Shown in pieces: positions 31,716-39,792 of a DNA stretch of 47,314 bases (position 1 is its first letter; the number at the start of each line of letters is the position of its first letter). The notes under the pieces were generated by a model. The model ran no database searches. It was given only the letters and a program-made list of their open reading frames with translations, and was not told where the DNA came from. The stretch lies in assembly GCA_947630675.1 (NCBI GenBank), contig CANRIN010000009.1, forward strand, positions 1 to 47,314, given 5' to 3'. The position numbers and the translations under genes were made by a program. The DNA is from an uncultured Clostridia bacterium (lineage in GTDB: Bacteria > Bacillota > Clostridia > Oscillospirales > JAAYOS01).

Positions 31716-32710
31716 AACCGAAGGCTGTATTCCTTACCGAACAGAAGTATCAGATACCGCGTGTGTACGATGAGAAGACCCGCGCGCGGCTCTTGGAGCT
31801 CTTTGACCTGCACGGAGACGTGCTCTCAGGGACGGATGCCGCAGAGGCGGCGGACGCCGAGTGTATTTTCTCGACATGGGGATTCCCGGAGCTGTCGGAG
31901 TCGGAAGTGCGGGAGCTGTTCCCGCGCCTGAAGGTCGTGTTCTACGGAGCAGGGTCGGTGCAGTACTTCGCGCGTCCGCTCCTCCGATGCGGAGTGAGGA
32001 TATCGAGTGCGTGGCGTGCCAACAGCGTACCGGTGATAGAGTACGCGGCGGCACAAATCGTCCTCGCGGCGAAGGGCTTCTTCCTCACGAGCCGCCTCAG
32101 CCGCAGCCGTGAAGGCCGCGGTCGCGCGGCGGAGCTCTTTCAGAAGTACCCCGGAGCGTACCGCACGCGCGTGGGGCTCATCGGACTCGGGGCTATAGGC
32201 TCGGGAGTAGCGGAGCGGCTGCAGCGGGACGACTTCGAGGTGCTAGCTTACGACCCATACGCCTCGGAGGAGAAGGCGGCGCGCCTCGGTGTCCGCCTAG
32301 CGCCGCTCGAGGAGATGTTCCGGACGTGCGAGGTCATATCGAACCACACTCCGAACATCCCCGCAACGCGCGGGATGCTCACCGGACGGCTCTTTGACAT
32401 GATGGGAGAGACCGCGACCTTCATCAACACCGGGCGCGGAGCGCAGGTCGTGGAGGATGACCTCATCGCGGCGCTGAAGGAGGTCCCGACCCGCTCGGCC
32501 GTGCTCGACGTCACCGACCCGGAGCCGCCGGAGGACGGGAGCCCGCTCTATACGATGGAAAACGTGTTCCTCACGCCACATATCGCGGGCAGCAGCGGCG
32601 GCGAATGCGCGAGGATGGGGGAGTACATGCTGCGCGAGGCGGAGCGCTTCCTTGCGGGGCGCCCGCTCGAGCACGAGGTAACGCTCGACATGCTTGAGAC
32701 CATGGCGTGA
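31712..32710 (+). CDS. D-isomer-specific 2-hydroxyacid dehydrogenase
   Basis: 332 residues, ATG overlapping the upstream TGA. NAD-binding GLIGLGAIG (155-163), and the catalytic set Arg242 (INTGRGAQ), Glu271 (DVTDPEPP) and His290 (LTPHIAGSSGG). It oxidises or reduces a D-2-hydroxy acid with NAD(H) in the cytoplasm. It is translationally coupled to the TIM-barrel isomerase, pointing to a joint sugar-acid pathway; a homologous pairing of these families is common in gut Firmicutes glycan loci. Confidence 0.92.
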   Translation: MKPKAVFLTEQKYQIPRVYDEKTRARLLELFDLHGDVLSGTDAAEAADAECIFSTWGFPELSESEVRELFPRLKVVFYGAGSVQYFARPLLRCGVRISSAWRANSVPVIEYAAAQIVLAAKGFFLTSRLSRSREGRGRAAELFQKYPGAYRTRVGLIGLGAIGSGVAERLQRDDFEVLAYDPYASEEKAARLGVRLAPLEEMFRTCEVISNHTPNIPATRGMLTGRLFDMMGETATFINTGRGAQVVEDDLIAALKEVPTRSAVLDVTDPEPPEDGSPLYTMENVFLTPHIAGSSGGECARMGEYMLREAERFLAGRPLEHEVTLDMLETMA

Positions 32711-32753
32711 AAACGCCGCAAATCATAGGAAACGGAGAATACACGGAGAAATC

Positions 32754-34484
32754 ATGCTTAAACGATTTGTCAGATACTACAGGCCGCACATGAAGCTCTT
32801 CACGCTGGATATGCTTGCGTCGCTTTTCATCTCGGTCATAGGGATGCTCTATCCCATAATGACGCGCACGATGCTCAACGACCTTATCCCGAACAGGAAC
32901 TACCGCCTTATCGTGATATTCGGCGTCGGACTGCTCGCGGTATACGTCATTCGGATGCTGCTCCGCTACTTCGTGCAGTACTGGGGCCACGTCGTAGGCG
33001 TGAGGATGCAGGCGGAGATGCGGACCGACATGTTCCAGAAGCTCGAGACCCTGCCCTACTCCTACTACGACAACAACGAGACCGGCAAGATAATGAGCCG
33101 CATGACAAACGACCTCATGGACATATCCGAGCTCGCGCACCACGGCCCGGAGAACTTCTTCATCTGCACGATAACGATAATCGGGTCGTTTGTGTACCTC
33201 TGCATGATAGACGTTGCGCTGACGCTTATAATATTCGCGTGCGTGCCGCTCCTTGTTGCGGTGTCGCTCGTACTGAACAAGAGAATGAACGCCGTCTTTA
33301 TGGAGAGCAGAAAGAGCATCGCCGTGGTCAACGCCGCGCTCGAAAGCTCTATATCCGGCATCCGCGTGACGAAGGCCTTCACGAACTCCGCCGTGGAGAG
33401 CGAGAAGTTTGAGCAGGGCAACGCGATGTATGTCGAGGCGCGCCGCAAGAGCTACAAGGTGATGGCGCAGTTCCACTCCTCCACGTCGTTCATAACCGAT
33501 GTCTTCAACGTCGTGGTGCTTATCGCGGGCGGACTGTTCCTCTACTCGGGCAGGATAAACTTCGCGGACTACTCGACCTTCATCGTCTCGATAAACCTCT
33601 TTATCAGCCCGGTGATGACGCTCATATCGTTTGTAGAGCAGTTCCAGAACGGCGTCACGGGCTTCCAGCGCTTCCTCGAGATAATGGACGAGGAGCCGGA
33701 GCAGGAGTCGCCGGACGCACGGGAGCTCCGTGACGTGAGCGGGGACATACGCTTCGACAACGTCTCCTTCTCCTATGACGGGAGCGGCGAGGTCGTCCAC
33801 AACATCACGCTCGACGTCAAGAAGGGGCAGAAGGTCGCGCTAGTGGGACCCAGCGGCGGAGGCAAGACGACGCTCTGCCACCTGATACCGCGCTTCTACC
33901 GCAGGGACGAAGGCAGCCTCACGATAGACGGCATCGATATCGACGATGTGACGCTCGACTCACTCCGCCGAAACATCGGCATAGTCCAGCAGGACGTGTT
34001 CCTCTTCGACGGCACGATAGCCGAAAACATCATGTACGGACGTCCGAGCGCCACGCGCGAGGAGATGCTGGAGGCCGCGCGGCGCGCGAACATCGACGAA
34101 TATGTCGCGACCCTGCCGGACGGGTACGAGACGCGGATAGGCGAGCGCGGCGTGAAGCTCTCCGGCGGACAGAAGCAGCGCCTCTCCATAGCGCGGGTGT
34201 TTCTCAAGAACCCGGCGATACTCATCCTCGACGAGGCGACGAGCGCGCTCGACAACACCACCGAGATACTTATCCAGCAGGCGCTCGACGAGCTGTGCGA
34301 GGGACGCACGACGCTCGTCGTCGCGCACCGTCTTTCGACCGTCAAGAACGCCGACCGCATAGTCGTCGTCGAGGGCGGACGGATAACCGAGGAGGGCACG
34401 CACACGGAGCTGATGGAGCGCGGCGGCACATACGCGAAGCTGTACAGCCTCCAGTTCCGCGCGGAGGACAGGGCGGTGCTCTGA
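32754..34484 (+). CDS. ABC transporter, fused membrane and ATPase domains (MsbA/MDR type)
   Basis: 576 residues from ATG 32754, with only GGAGAA as ribosome site. Six membrane helices (1-310) are fused to an ATPase: Walker A GPSGGGKTT (365-373), Q-loop GIVQQDVFLFDG, LSGGQ (469-473), Walker B ILILDEATSALD and switch VAHRLST. Half-size exporters of this kind work as dimers, exporting lipids, peptides or drugs. It follows the dehydrogenase by 43 bases and ends at a strong terminator. No accessory gene indicates the cargo. Confidence 0.94.
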   Translation: MLKRFVRYYRPHMKLFTLDMLASLFISVIGMLYPIMTRTMLNDLIPNRNYRLIVIFGVGLLAVYVIRMLLRYFVQYWGHVVGVRMQAEMRTDMFQKLETLPYSYYDNNETGKIMSRMTNDLMDISELAHHGPENFFICTITIIGSFVYLCMIDVALTLIIFACVPLLVAVSLVLNKRMNAVFMESRKSIAVVNAALESSISGIRVTKAFTNSAVESEKFEQGNAMYVEARRKSYKVMAQFHSSTSFITDVFNVVVLIAGGLFLYSGRINFADYSTFIVSINLFISPVMTLISFVEQFQNGVTGFQRFLEIMDEEPEQESPDARELRDVSGDIRFDNVSFSYDGSGEVVHNITLDVKKGQKVALVGPSGGGKTTLCHLIPRFYRRDEGSLTIDGIDIDDVTLDSLRRNIGIVQQDVFLFDGTIAENIMYGRPSATREEMLEAARRANIDEYVATLPDGYETRIGERGVKLSGGQKQRLSIARVFLKNPAILILDEATSALDNTTEILIQQALDELCEGRTTLVVAHRLSTVKNADRIVVVEGGRITEEGTHTELMERGGTYAKLYSLQFRAEDRAVL

Positions 34485-34503
34485 GCCACTCCGACAGAAA
34501 TAA

Positions 34504-34542
34504 AAAAGCAGGTTCCCGGTTTTCGGGAACCTGCTTTGATTT
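34504..34542 (+). terminator. Terminator of the ABC transporter gene
   Basis: AAAGCAGGTTCCCG, loop GTTTT, CGGGAACCTGCTTT, then GATTTG. The symmetric AAA/TTT flanks may also serve the convergent ECF gene. Confidence 0.88.
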
Positions 34543-34571
34543 GTCGATAAACCCAACTGAGATCCGTCGCT

Positions 34572-35129
34572 TCAGCGCCCGCGATTTGCCGCGACGCCTT
34601 CAAAGCGTACAAGCTTGGTCAAGTGGAGTCCGAGCATTATTGCGGGGACGAGTATGAGATGGAGTATTATGCCGGGGACTGCGTTCACGAACGCTCCCGC
34701 AAGGAACATCTGCCATGTGAACGAGCTGCCGCCGAGGCCGAGAAGTATGACCTGAGCGACACCCCAGACGCCGCGGCCGATAAGCATCGCGCTTACGAGC
34801 GCTATATACACCGCGAGCATTCCGCGGCGGTGCAGGAGGCGGTATATAAGGCCGCTCACAAGTCCGTAGGTGAGGAGCTCGAACGACATCGCGAGCGCCG
34901 TCGGATAGAGCGCCGGCATACCGAGCAGAAGCGAGCGGCTGAGCGGCAGGATGAAGCCAACGACCGCGCCGTAGGGCCACCCGCAGATAAGTCCGCAGAG
35001 AAAGACCGGAATGTGCATCGGAGAGAGCATCGCCCCTATCTGCGGGATATGACCCGTGAGGAAGGGGAGAACAAAGCCGATAGCGATAAACATGGCCGAA
35101 AGGGTCAGATTTTTGACATAGCTGCGCAT
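34572..35129 (-). CDS. ECF transporter S component (substrate-binding membrane subunit)
   Basis: 185 residues with about five or six membrane helices. The pattern AIGFVLPFLTGHIPQIGAMLSPMHIPVFLCGLICGWPYGAVVGFILPLSRSLLLGMPALYPTALAM is that of ECF S components of the pantothenate/vitamin group. The S protein binds a vitamin and associates with a shared EcfA-A'-T module encoded elsewhere. It is transcribed alone behind a leader of about 140 bases that holds small hairpins. No known vitamin riboswitch was recognised in the leader, so the vitamin stays open. Confidence 0.85.
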   Translation of the reverse strand: MRSYVKNLTLSAMFIAIGFVLPFLTGHIPQIGAMLSPMHIPVFLCGLICGWPYGAVVGFILPLSRSLLLGMPALYPTALAMSFELLTYGLVSGLIYRLLHRRGMLAVYIALVSAMLIGRGVWGVAQVILLGLGGSSFTWQMFLAGAFVNAVPGIILHLILVPAIMLGLHLTKLVRFEGVAANRGR

Positions 35130-35160
35130 TTTTGCACCTCAAATATGTGTAGTAGTTTGA

Positions 35161-35270
35161 CCGTCTTGGACGGCGCAGCAGTGTCTTGGACATCAGCTTG
35201 GATAAGTTGGAGCGAACTCTAAGTTTTTCACCTCTGGATCTCTGATTTTGCCCGCCTTGGGCAGGCAAAA
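35161..35270 (-). promoter_or_regulatory. Hairpin-rich 5' leader of the ECF gene
   Basis: The leader RNA contains three stem-loops with the same CAA triloop. In plus-strand terms they are TTTTGCCCGCC-TTG-GGCAGGCAAAA (35246-35270, one mismatch), TGTC-TTG-GACA (35182-35192) and CCGTC-TTG-GACGG (35161-35173). The first lies right at the predicted transcript 5' end. Confidence 0.45.
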
Positions 35271-35273
35271 GTT

Positions 35274-35302
35274 ATCATATCATACTTTTTGCGGGCTGTC
35301 AA
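35274..35302 (-). promoter_or_regulatory. Promoter of the ECF S-component gene
   Basis: On the minus strand TTGACA (35302-35297) and TATGAT (35279-35274), 17-base spacer. Confidence 0.8.
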
Positions 35303-35315
35303 CAATGCGCGATTG

Positions 35316-35700
35316 AATCCCAAACGGCACAGAGCGCCGTTTGGGAGCCCTTCCGATTGAAATGCTCGGGGCGAATGAATCGCCCCTGCGCGAAGTTAGC
35401 GGCTCCGCCGCTAACTTCAACCGCGCGAACCGGCGCGGAACGGCGTTTCACACCGCTTGGGGACCCTTCCGATTGAAATGCTCGCCCCGAATGAATCGGG
35501 GCTCCGCGAAGTTGTCGGCTTTGCCGCCAACTTCAACCGCGCGAACAGGCGCGGAACGGCGTTTCACACCGCTTGGGGACCCCTTTGATTGAAATGCTCG
35601 CTCGGAAACACGAGGGCGCCGACATATTCCTCATCGGAACATATTCAGCCCTCGTGAGCTTTACCCGCTTCGCGGGCAAAGCCAAACCTTGAATGTGATT
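35316..35700. repeat. Structured intergenic repeat, locus 2, with 116-base tandem units
   Basis: No gene lies between 35130 and 35832. After a CCCAAACGGC/GCCGTTTGGG hairpin, the block GATTGAAATGCTCG recurs at 35355, 35471 and 35587, an exact 116-base period. Units 1 and 2 are nearly identical except in their stems. In unit 1 the first stem is GGGGCGA/TCGCCCC, in unit 2 CCCCGA/TCGGGG, both around the same ATGAA loop. The second stem changes from AAGTTAGCGGC/GCCGCTAACTT to AAGTTG.CGGC/GCCG.CAACTT. The third unit switches to a different tail (AACACGAGGGCGCC) that is shared with locus 3. Sequence 35700-35832 shows only minor hairpins. Confidence 0.8.
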
Positions 35701-35832
35701 TTGCTCCGCGAATATTGCCCGAACTTGAGCTTTTCACTGCGCGGACGGCGCTCCGCGCCGACGTCCCGACACGGCATGAGCGGAAGGGCGCCCTTTGCCA
35801 TATACCACGCCGACTCTCTAGGCTACCCGACA

Positions 35833-36987
35833 CTACTTGCCGAAGTACAGCGGTATCGTGACGGTGTATCGTTCACCCGTGCCGTTCGGGTTCTCGGCAA
35901 AGTCCACTGAGAGGCGGAATTGGTCTGTCCCGTTCCAGCCGCGGAGGATGACCTCCGGCAGCGGAATGTAGGTATATTCGTCGTTCCAGAGGTCGACAAA
36001 AGCGCCGCCGGAGAAGCTGCCCCGTGAGAAGGAGTGTTCCACCGTCTCCGCGTACGGCCAGCGGTCGTCATAATGCACCGAGTATCCCGACAGATCCCAA
36101 TAGCTGCCTCGCCCTGTGGGAGGTCTGACCGTCACCCAGCTTTTGCGCTCGGTGTCATAGCGTTCAAACAGGAACGTTTCCGGCTGTATGTAGCGGATAT
36201 CACCGTTCGCGCGGAGGAAGGCGTTGAGTATTGCGTTCGGATCATTCTCAAAGTAAGGCGTATCCGACAGGTCGAGCCGTACCATTAAGATGTCAAGCGG
36301 CGCGCCGGTATACTCCGGCACGTCGTATTCAAAATAAAAGCTCAGCAGATTGCCCTCGCTTGAGCCACTGTGCGCCGGATTCTTTTTATCTACGAGCTTG
36401 CGGGCATAAATGGTCGTGCGGTAATGTCCGGGTTCATGGAAGGGAAGATCCAGCGCCGTTCGGTATATATCGTTTATAGAATAGAAATCGTTCTCGTCCG
36501 CTTCCACAGGAAGGACAGTGTTGAATACCTCGCCGCCGACCTGCCAAATCAGCCGGTGGTCGTCTACATAGGAGACCTGCTCCCAACCGCCAGCGGTCCG
36601 GCGCTCAACCATGCCTATCATATTCTCCGCGTTCGGGTCGTAAAGCCGCGGGTCTTGATTTTTCTGATACTTGTATGGCGGTACGGATGTGACCCGGCTG
36701 CCGTTTATCCAGACTGTCTTGCCGAGGGAGTAGAATTTCCCGTCGAGCGAACGGACGTTGAACATAATGTCCGGATACAGGGAGTCGATGTTGCTCCTAG
36801 AAAAGCCTATATATTCGACGCGGAACTTGTCCGCGTCCGGGCCGGACAGCTCGAGCGTCACGGGTTCCGTCCATGTATATGGGCCGCCGCTGAGGCTGAA
36901 TGCGGAGGGCGCGGGACGGAAAAAGCAGGCCGACACGAGCGCGACGAGAACGGCCGCCGCCGTCCACGCGAGCATTTTCTTTTTCAT
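35833..36987 (-). CDS. Lipoprotein of unknown function (paralogue of the one at 39793)
   Basis: 384 residues from ATG 36987 (AAAGGAGAGGTCTGT upstream); longer in-frame starts lack ribosome sites. Signal peptide with lipobox VSAC (Cys21), then an all-beta exported protein. An N-terminal Ig-like part opens with SGGPYTWTEPVTLELSGPDADKFRVEYIG. The C-terminal third ends LRGWNGTDQFRLSVDFAENPNGTGERYTVTIPLYF, closely parallel to YRLTLRFTENEDGSGEEYLLTLLLAF in the lipoprotein at 39793-40716; both also share PLDILMV/PYDILGV and an 'ERKSWV/GDEWV' strand. The gene is bracketed by direct copies of the structured repeats. Function unknown; surface-located. Confidence 0.7.
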   Translation of the reverse strand: MKKKMLAWTAAAVLVALVSACFFRPAPSAFSLSGGPYTWTEPVTLELSGPDADKFRVEYIGFSRSNIDSLYPDIMFNVRSLDGKFYSLGKTVWINGSRVTSVPPYKYQKNQDPRLYDPNAENMIGMVERRTAGGWEQVSYVDDHRLIWQVGGEVFNTVLPVEADENDFYSINDIYRTALDLPFHEPGHYRTTIYARKLVDKKNPAHSGSSEGNLLSFYFEYDVPEYTGAPLDILMVRLDLSDTPYFENDPNAILNAFLRANGDIRYIQPETFLFERYDTERKSWVTVRPPTGRGSYWDLSGYSVHYDDRWPYAETVEHSFSRGSFSGGAFVDLWNDEYTYIPLPEVILRGWNGTDQFRLSVDFAENPNGTGERYTVTIPLYFGK

Positions 36988-37051
36988 ACAGACCTCTCCT
37001 TTCGGGGTGTTCTGCTTCCATATGTCCGCACACGCCGCTTTGAGGACATCT

Positions 37052-37071
37052 TTTTTGAAAATTTTCAAAAA
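37052..37071. other. Perfect 20-base A/T-rich palindrome
   Basis: TTTTTGAAAATTTTCAAAAA is fully self-complementary and lies about 65 bases upstream of the lipoprotein start on the minus strand. It could be a regulator site or part of a weak promoter region. Confidence 0.4.
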
Positions 37072-37100
37072 TTTTTTCTGAAGGAAAAATCGCGGGAGCC

Positions 37101-37505
37101 CAGCGATCCCAAACGGCCTAAAGACCGTTTGGGAATCCCTCTGATTGGACTGCTTGCTCCCGAACACGAGGGCGCCAACATATTTCGCAAAGTGGCTTGC
37201 CTATGGCAAGCCACTTTAACCGCGTGACCCGGCGCGGACGGCGTTTCACGCCGTCTAGAACTTGTAGCCAAGCCTCGCAGAGTTTCGCCGCCTGTCACAG
37301 ACAGGCGGCGAAATAAGTTCTAATCTGTTTTTTCCCGGCGGCGTGTACGTCGGAAAAAACTCCTCTCGCGGAGCGTGCGTCGATTTTCCGCCGAAGGCGG
37401 AAAACTCGGCGCGTAGCGGAGCGTATGCCGCCGGCAGGGCGAAGCCCTGTCCGGCGGCTTCGCCGGGAATTGGTAAGCGAGCGCAGCGAGCGCGATTCCC
37501 GGCGA
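37101..37505. repeat. Structured intergenic repeat, locus 3
   Basis: The gene-free stretch 36988-37509 contains, in the same orientation as locus 2, CCCAAACGG/CCGTTTGGG, TGATTGGACTGCT, AACACGAGGGCGCC, an AAGTGGCTTGCC/GGCAAGCCACTT stem and ACCCGGCGCGGACGGCGTTTCAC. Then follows the block that is inverted at locus 1: 37271-37291 and 37340-37353 match locus 1 exactly, with a CGCCGCCTGTC/GACAGGCGGCG stem between them. It ends with GCCGCCGGCAGGGC/GCCCTGTCCGGCGGC and a nested CGCCGGGAAT ... ATTCCCGGCG hairpin. Confidence 0.8.
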
Positions 37506-37509
37506 AAGA

Positions 37510-39504
37510 CTATATGTTGCTCGCTACCTCGTACGCATCCCAGATGGCGTACATGATGTTCGCAACGCGGTTCGCGTCGCCTATCTGGTATATCTCTGCG
37601 ACCTTGTCCTGGAGCGGCTCATACAGCGAATTCTCGCTCCGGTAGCCGATGCAGAGTATCACCGAGTCCGCGTCGATGTGCGTCGTCTCGCCGTCCTTCG
37701 TGACGGAAGCGCCGTCCGCGTCGACGCCGGAGAGCGACGCGCCGCAGACCGTCTCTATCCCGCTGAAGGGTATCAGCGCCTCGAGCATCTCGCTGTTCGC
37801 GTGGCAGAGAGGGCCGTTGACCGCGAGGAGCTTCGGCAGCGCCTCGACTATCGTCACCTCGACGCCCTTCTTCTTCAGCCACAGCGCGGTCTCGCAGCCG
37901 ACAAGTCCGCCGCCGACGATGACCGTCTTCTTTCCCGGGTCGGCCTTGCCGAGCAGCACGTCCTCCGCCGTGAGGACGTGCCCGCCCTCGAGCGGCAGGG
38001 TCTTCGGACGCGAGCCGGTGGCGAGCACCAGCGCGTCGAACTTCTCCGCGAGGATGTCCTCCGCGCTCATGCGGGTGTTGAGGCGCACCTCGACGCCGCG
38101 CTCTGCGAGCTCGTGGCTGAACCACTTCGCGAGCGCACGGTCGTCCTCCTTGAAGTCGGGCGTGCCGCCGGGGATGAGGTTGCCGCCGAGGGTGCTGCCC
38201 GCCTCGCAGAGGACAGGCGTGTGACCGCGCTCCGCAAGCACCAGCGCCGCCTCGCAGCCGGCGGGACCTCCGCCGACGACGAGGACTTTCTTCGGCGTTG
38301 CCGCGGGGGTGAGGCGCGCAGTGCGCTCACGGCAGCAGGCCGGGTTGACGGCGCAGTTCAGCGCGGAGAATTCCTGTATGCGGCCCATGCAGCCCTCGTG
38401 GCAGGAGAGGCAGGGACGTATCGACTCCACGCGTCCCGCGCGGAGCTTGTTCACATAGTCCGGGTCGGCGAGGAGCGGACGCCCGAGCGACACTATGTCG
38501 CACGCGCCGTCCGCGACGGCCGCCGCAGCCATGTCCGGGTCGTCCATGCGTCCGGCGCATATCACCGGAACGGAGACGGCATCCTTTACGAGCTTGGCGT
38601 ACTCGATGTAGAGGCCCTTCTTCTGATACATCGGGGGATGACTCCACCACCACGCGTCATAGCTGCCGACGTCGACGTCGAGGCAGTCGTAGCCGTACTC
38701 CGTGAGGAGCTTTGCCGCTTCGACGCCCTCGGGAAGGTCGCGGCCCTTCTCCTCGAACTCCTCGCCCGGCAGCGCGCCCTTGCGCCAGTCCTTGATGAAG
38801 CTCTTCGGGCTGTAGCGGAGGGCAACCGGGAAGTCGCCGCCGCAGCGGCGCTTTATCTCCTCGACGACCTCGCGCGCGAAGCGGAGACGGTTTTCGAGGC
38901 TGCCGCCGTACTCGTCCTGGCGGTGGTTGAAGAAGGATATGGCGAACTGGTCAAGCAGATACCCCTCGTGGACGGCGTGTATCTCCACGCCATCAAAGCC
39001 GGCGCGCTTGGCGTTGAAAGCGCCGTCTCCGAAGCTCTTCACTATGGTATGTATCTCGTCCTGGGTGAGCTCGCGGCAGACCTTGTCGAGCCAGCGGTGC
39101 ATTATCGGAGACGGAGCGACCGGCGGGTATTCGCCGAGGTTCGTGGGTATTGTCACCCGTCCGAAGCCGGCGGACATCTGGAGCCACACCTTCGAGCCGT
39201 AGGCGTGTATCCGCTCGGTCATCTCGCGCGCGGTGCGTACAAACTGGATGGAGTTGTAGGTGGGGCTCGGGCAATTCGGCATACCGTGCTCCTCGACGAC
39301 GTTGTCGACAAACGTCACGCCGGTGATGATGAGCCCGGTGCCGCCCTTTGCACGCTCGGTGTAGTAGTCGATGCCGCGCTGGTTGAAGCCGCCGTCCGCG
39401 TCTCCGAGTCCGAGCGGACCCATCGGAGCCATCGCGAATCGGTTCTTCATCGTCATTTTTCCGACACTGGTTTCCTCAAACAGTATCCTGTGTTCGGCTT
39501 TCAT
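37510..39504 (-). CDS. Old-Yellow-Enzyme-type NADH:flavin oxidoreductase (FMN, [4Fe-4S], FAD)
   Basis: 664 residues; GGGAGAGGTGAAAGC before the ATG. The N-terminal OYE barrel (1-350) starts FEETSVGKMTMKNRFAMAPMGPLG and has the active-site segment HAVHEGYLLDQF. A Cys-rich linker (about 355-395: CLSCHEGCMG ... CAVNPACCRE) binds the [4Fe-4S] cluster, and the C-terminal part has two nucleotide folds (KVLVVGGGPAGCEAALVLAERG and KTVIVGGGLVGCETALWL). This matches 2,4-dienoyl-CoA reductase, BaiCD and enoate/flavonoid reductases, which reduce activated C=C bonds. In gut clostridia such enzymes reduce bile acids, cinnamates or isoflavones; the substrate here is open. Confidence 0.92.
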   Translation of the reverse strand: MKAEHRILFEETSVGKMTMKNRFAMAPMGPLGLGDADGGFNQRGIDYYTERAKGGTGLIITGVTFVDNVVEEHGMPNCPSPTYNSIQFVRTAREMTERIHAYGSKVWLQMSAGFGRVTIPTNLGEYPPVAPSPIMHRWLDKVCRELTQDEIHTIVKSFGDGAFNAKRAGFDGVEIHAVHEGYLLDQFAISFFNHRQDEYGGSLENRLRFAREVVEEIKRRCGGDFPVALRYSPKSFIKDWRKGALPGEEFEEKGRDLPEGVEAAKLLTEYGYDCLDVDVGSYDAWWWSHPPMYQKKGLYIEYAKLVKDAVSVPVICAGRMDDPDMAAAAVADGACDIVSLGRPLLADPDYVNKLRAGRVESIRPCLSCHEGCMGRIQEFSALNCAVNPACCRERTARLTPAATPKKVLVVGGGPAGCEAALVLAERGHTPVLCEAGSTLGGNLIPGGTPDFKEDDRALAKWFSHELAERGVEVRLNTRMSAEDILAEKFDALVLATGSRPKTLPLEGGHVLTAEDVLLGKADPGKKTVIVGGGLVGCETALWLKKKGVEVTIVEALPKLLAVNGPLCHANSEMLEALIPFSGIETVCGASLSGVDADGASVTKDGETTHIDADSVILCIGYRSENSLYEPLQDKVAEIYQIGDANRVANIMYAIWDAYEVASNI

Positions 39505-39566
39505 GCTTTCACCTCTCCCTGTTTTGTGGGGACTGCGGACGCGCCGCCCGTCCCGTATATTAACAC

Positions 39567-39595
39567 TATTGTACCAAATATATCCGGCGGACGCA
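39567..39595 (-). promoter_or_regulatory. Promoter of the OYE-type reductase gene
   Basis: On the minus strand TTGCGT (39595-39590) and TACAAT (39572-39567), 17-base spacer. Confidence 0.65.
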
Positions 39596-39700
39596 AGAGC
39601 AACCGCCGCAAAACAGACGGGCGGCGCTCGCGCCGGCGTCCTTCCCGTCGGACGCGCGGATACCGCATCGGCGCAGGTGGCGCTTTCTCAGATAAAGCAT

Positions 39701-39726
39701 AGCCGCCTGTCACGCGACAGGCGGCT
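39701..39726. terminator. Hairpin between lipoprotein and reductase genes
   Basis: AGCCGCCTGTC (39701-39711), loop ACGC, GACAGGCGGCT (39716-39726). No good T run on the minus strand. Its stem sequence is the same CCGCCTGTC stem found inside repeat locus 3 (37288-37312). Confidence 0.5.
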
Positions 39727-39792
39727 CGGAAAGTTTTGAGGAAAGGGGTCACGCGCGCTCCGCAAAGTAGTGTTGTTTGCGCCCTGTTTTCC

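Noticed and set aside
35130-35300. Known vitamin riboswitch (TPP, THF, preQ1) in the ECF leader
   Set aside because: The conserved cores of these classes could not be found; only CAA-triloop hairpins are seen.
35316-35700. CRISPR array in the 116-base tandem region
   Set aside because: The period is too long, only two to three units exist, and the variable parts are hairpin stems rather than unique spacers.
37678-39702. Plus-strand frame of 674 codons opposite the OYE-type reductase
   Set aside because: Antisense shadow; the minus-strand gene has complete family motifs, a ribosome site and a promoter.
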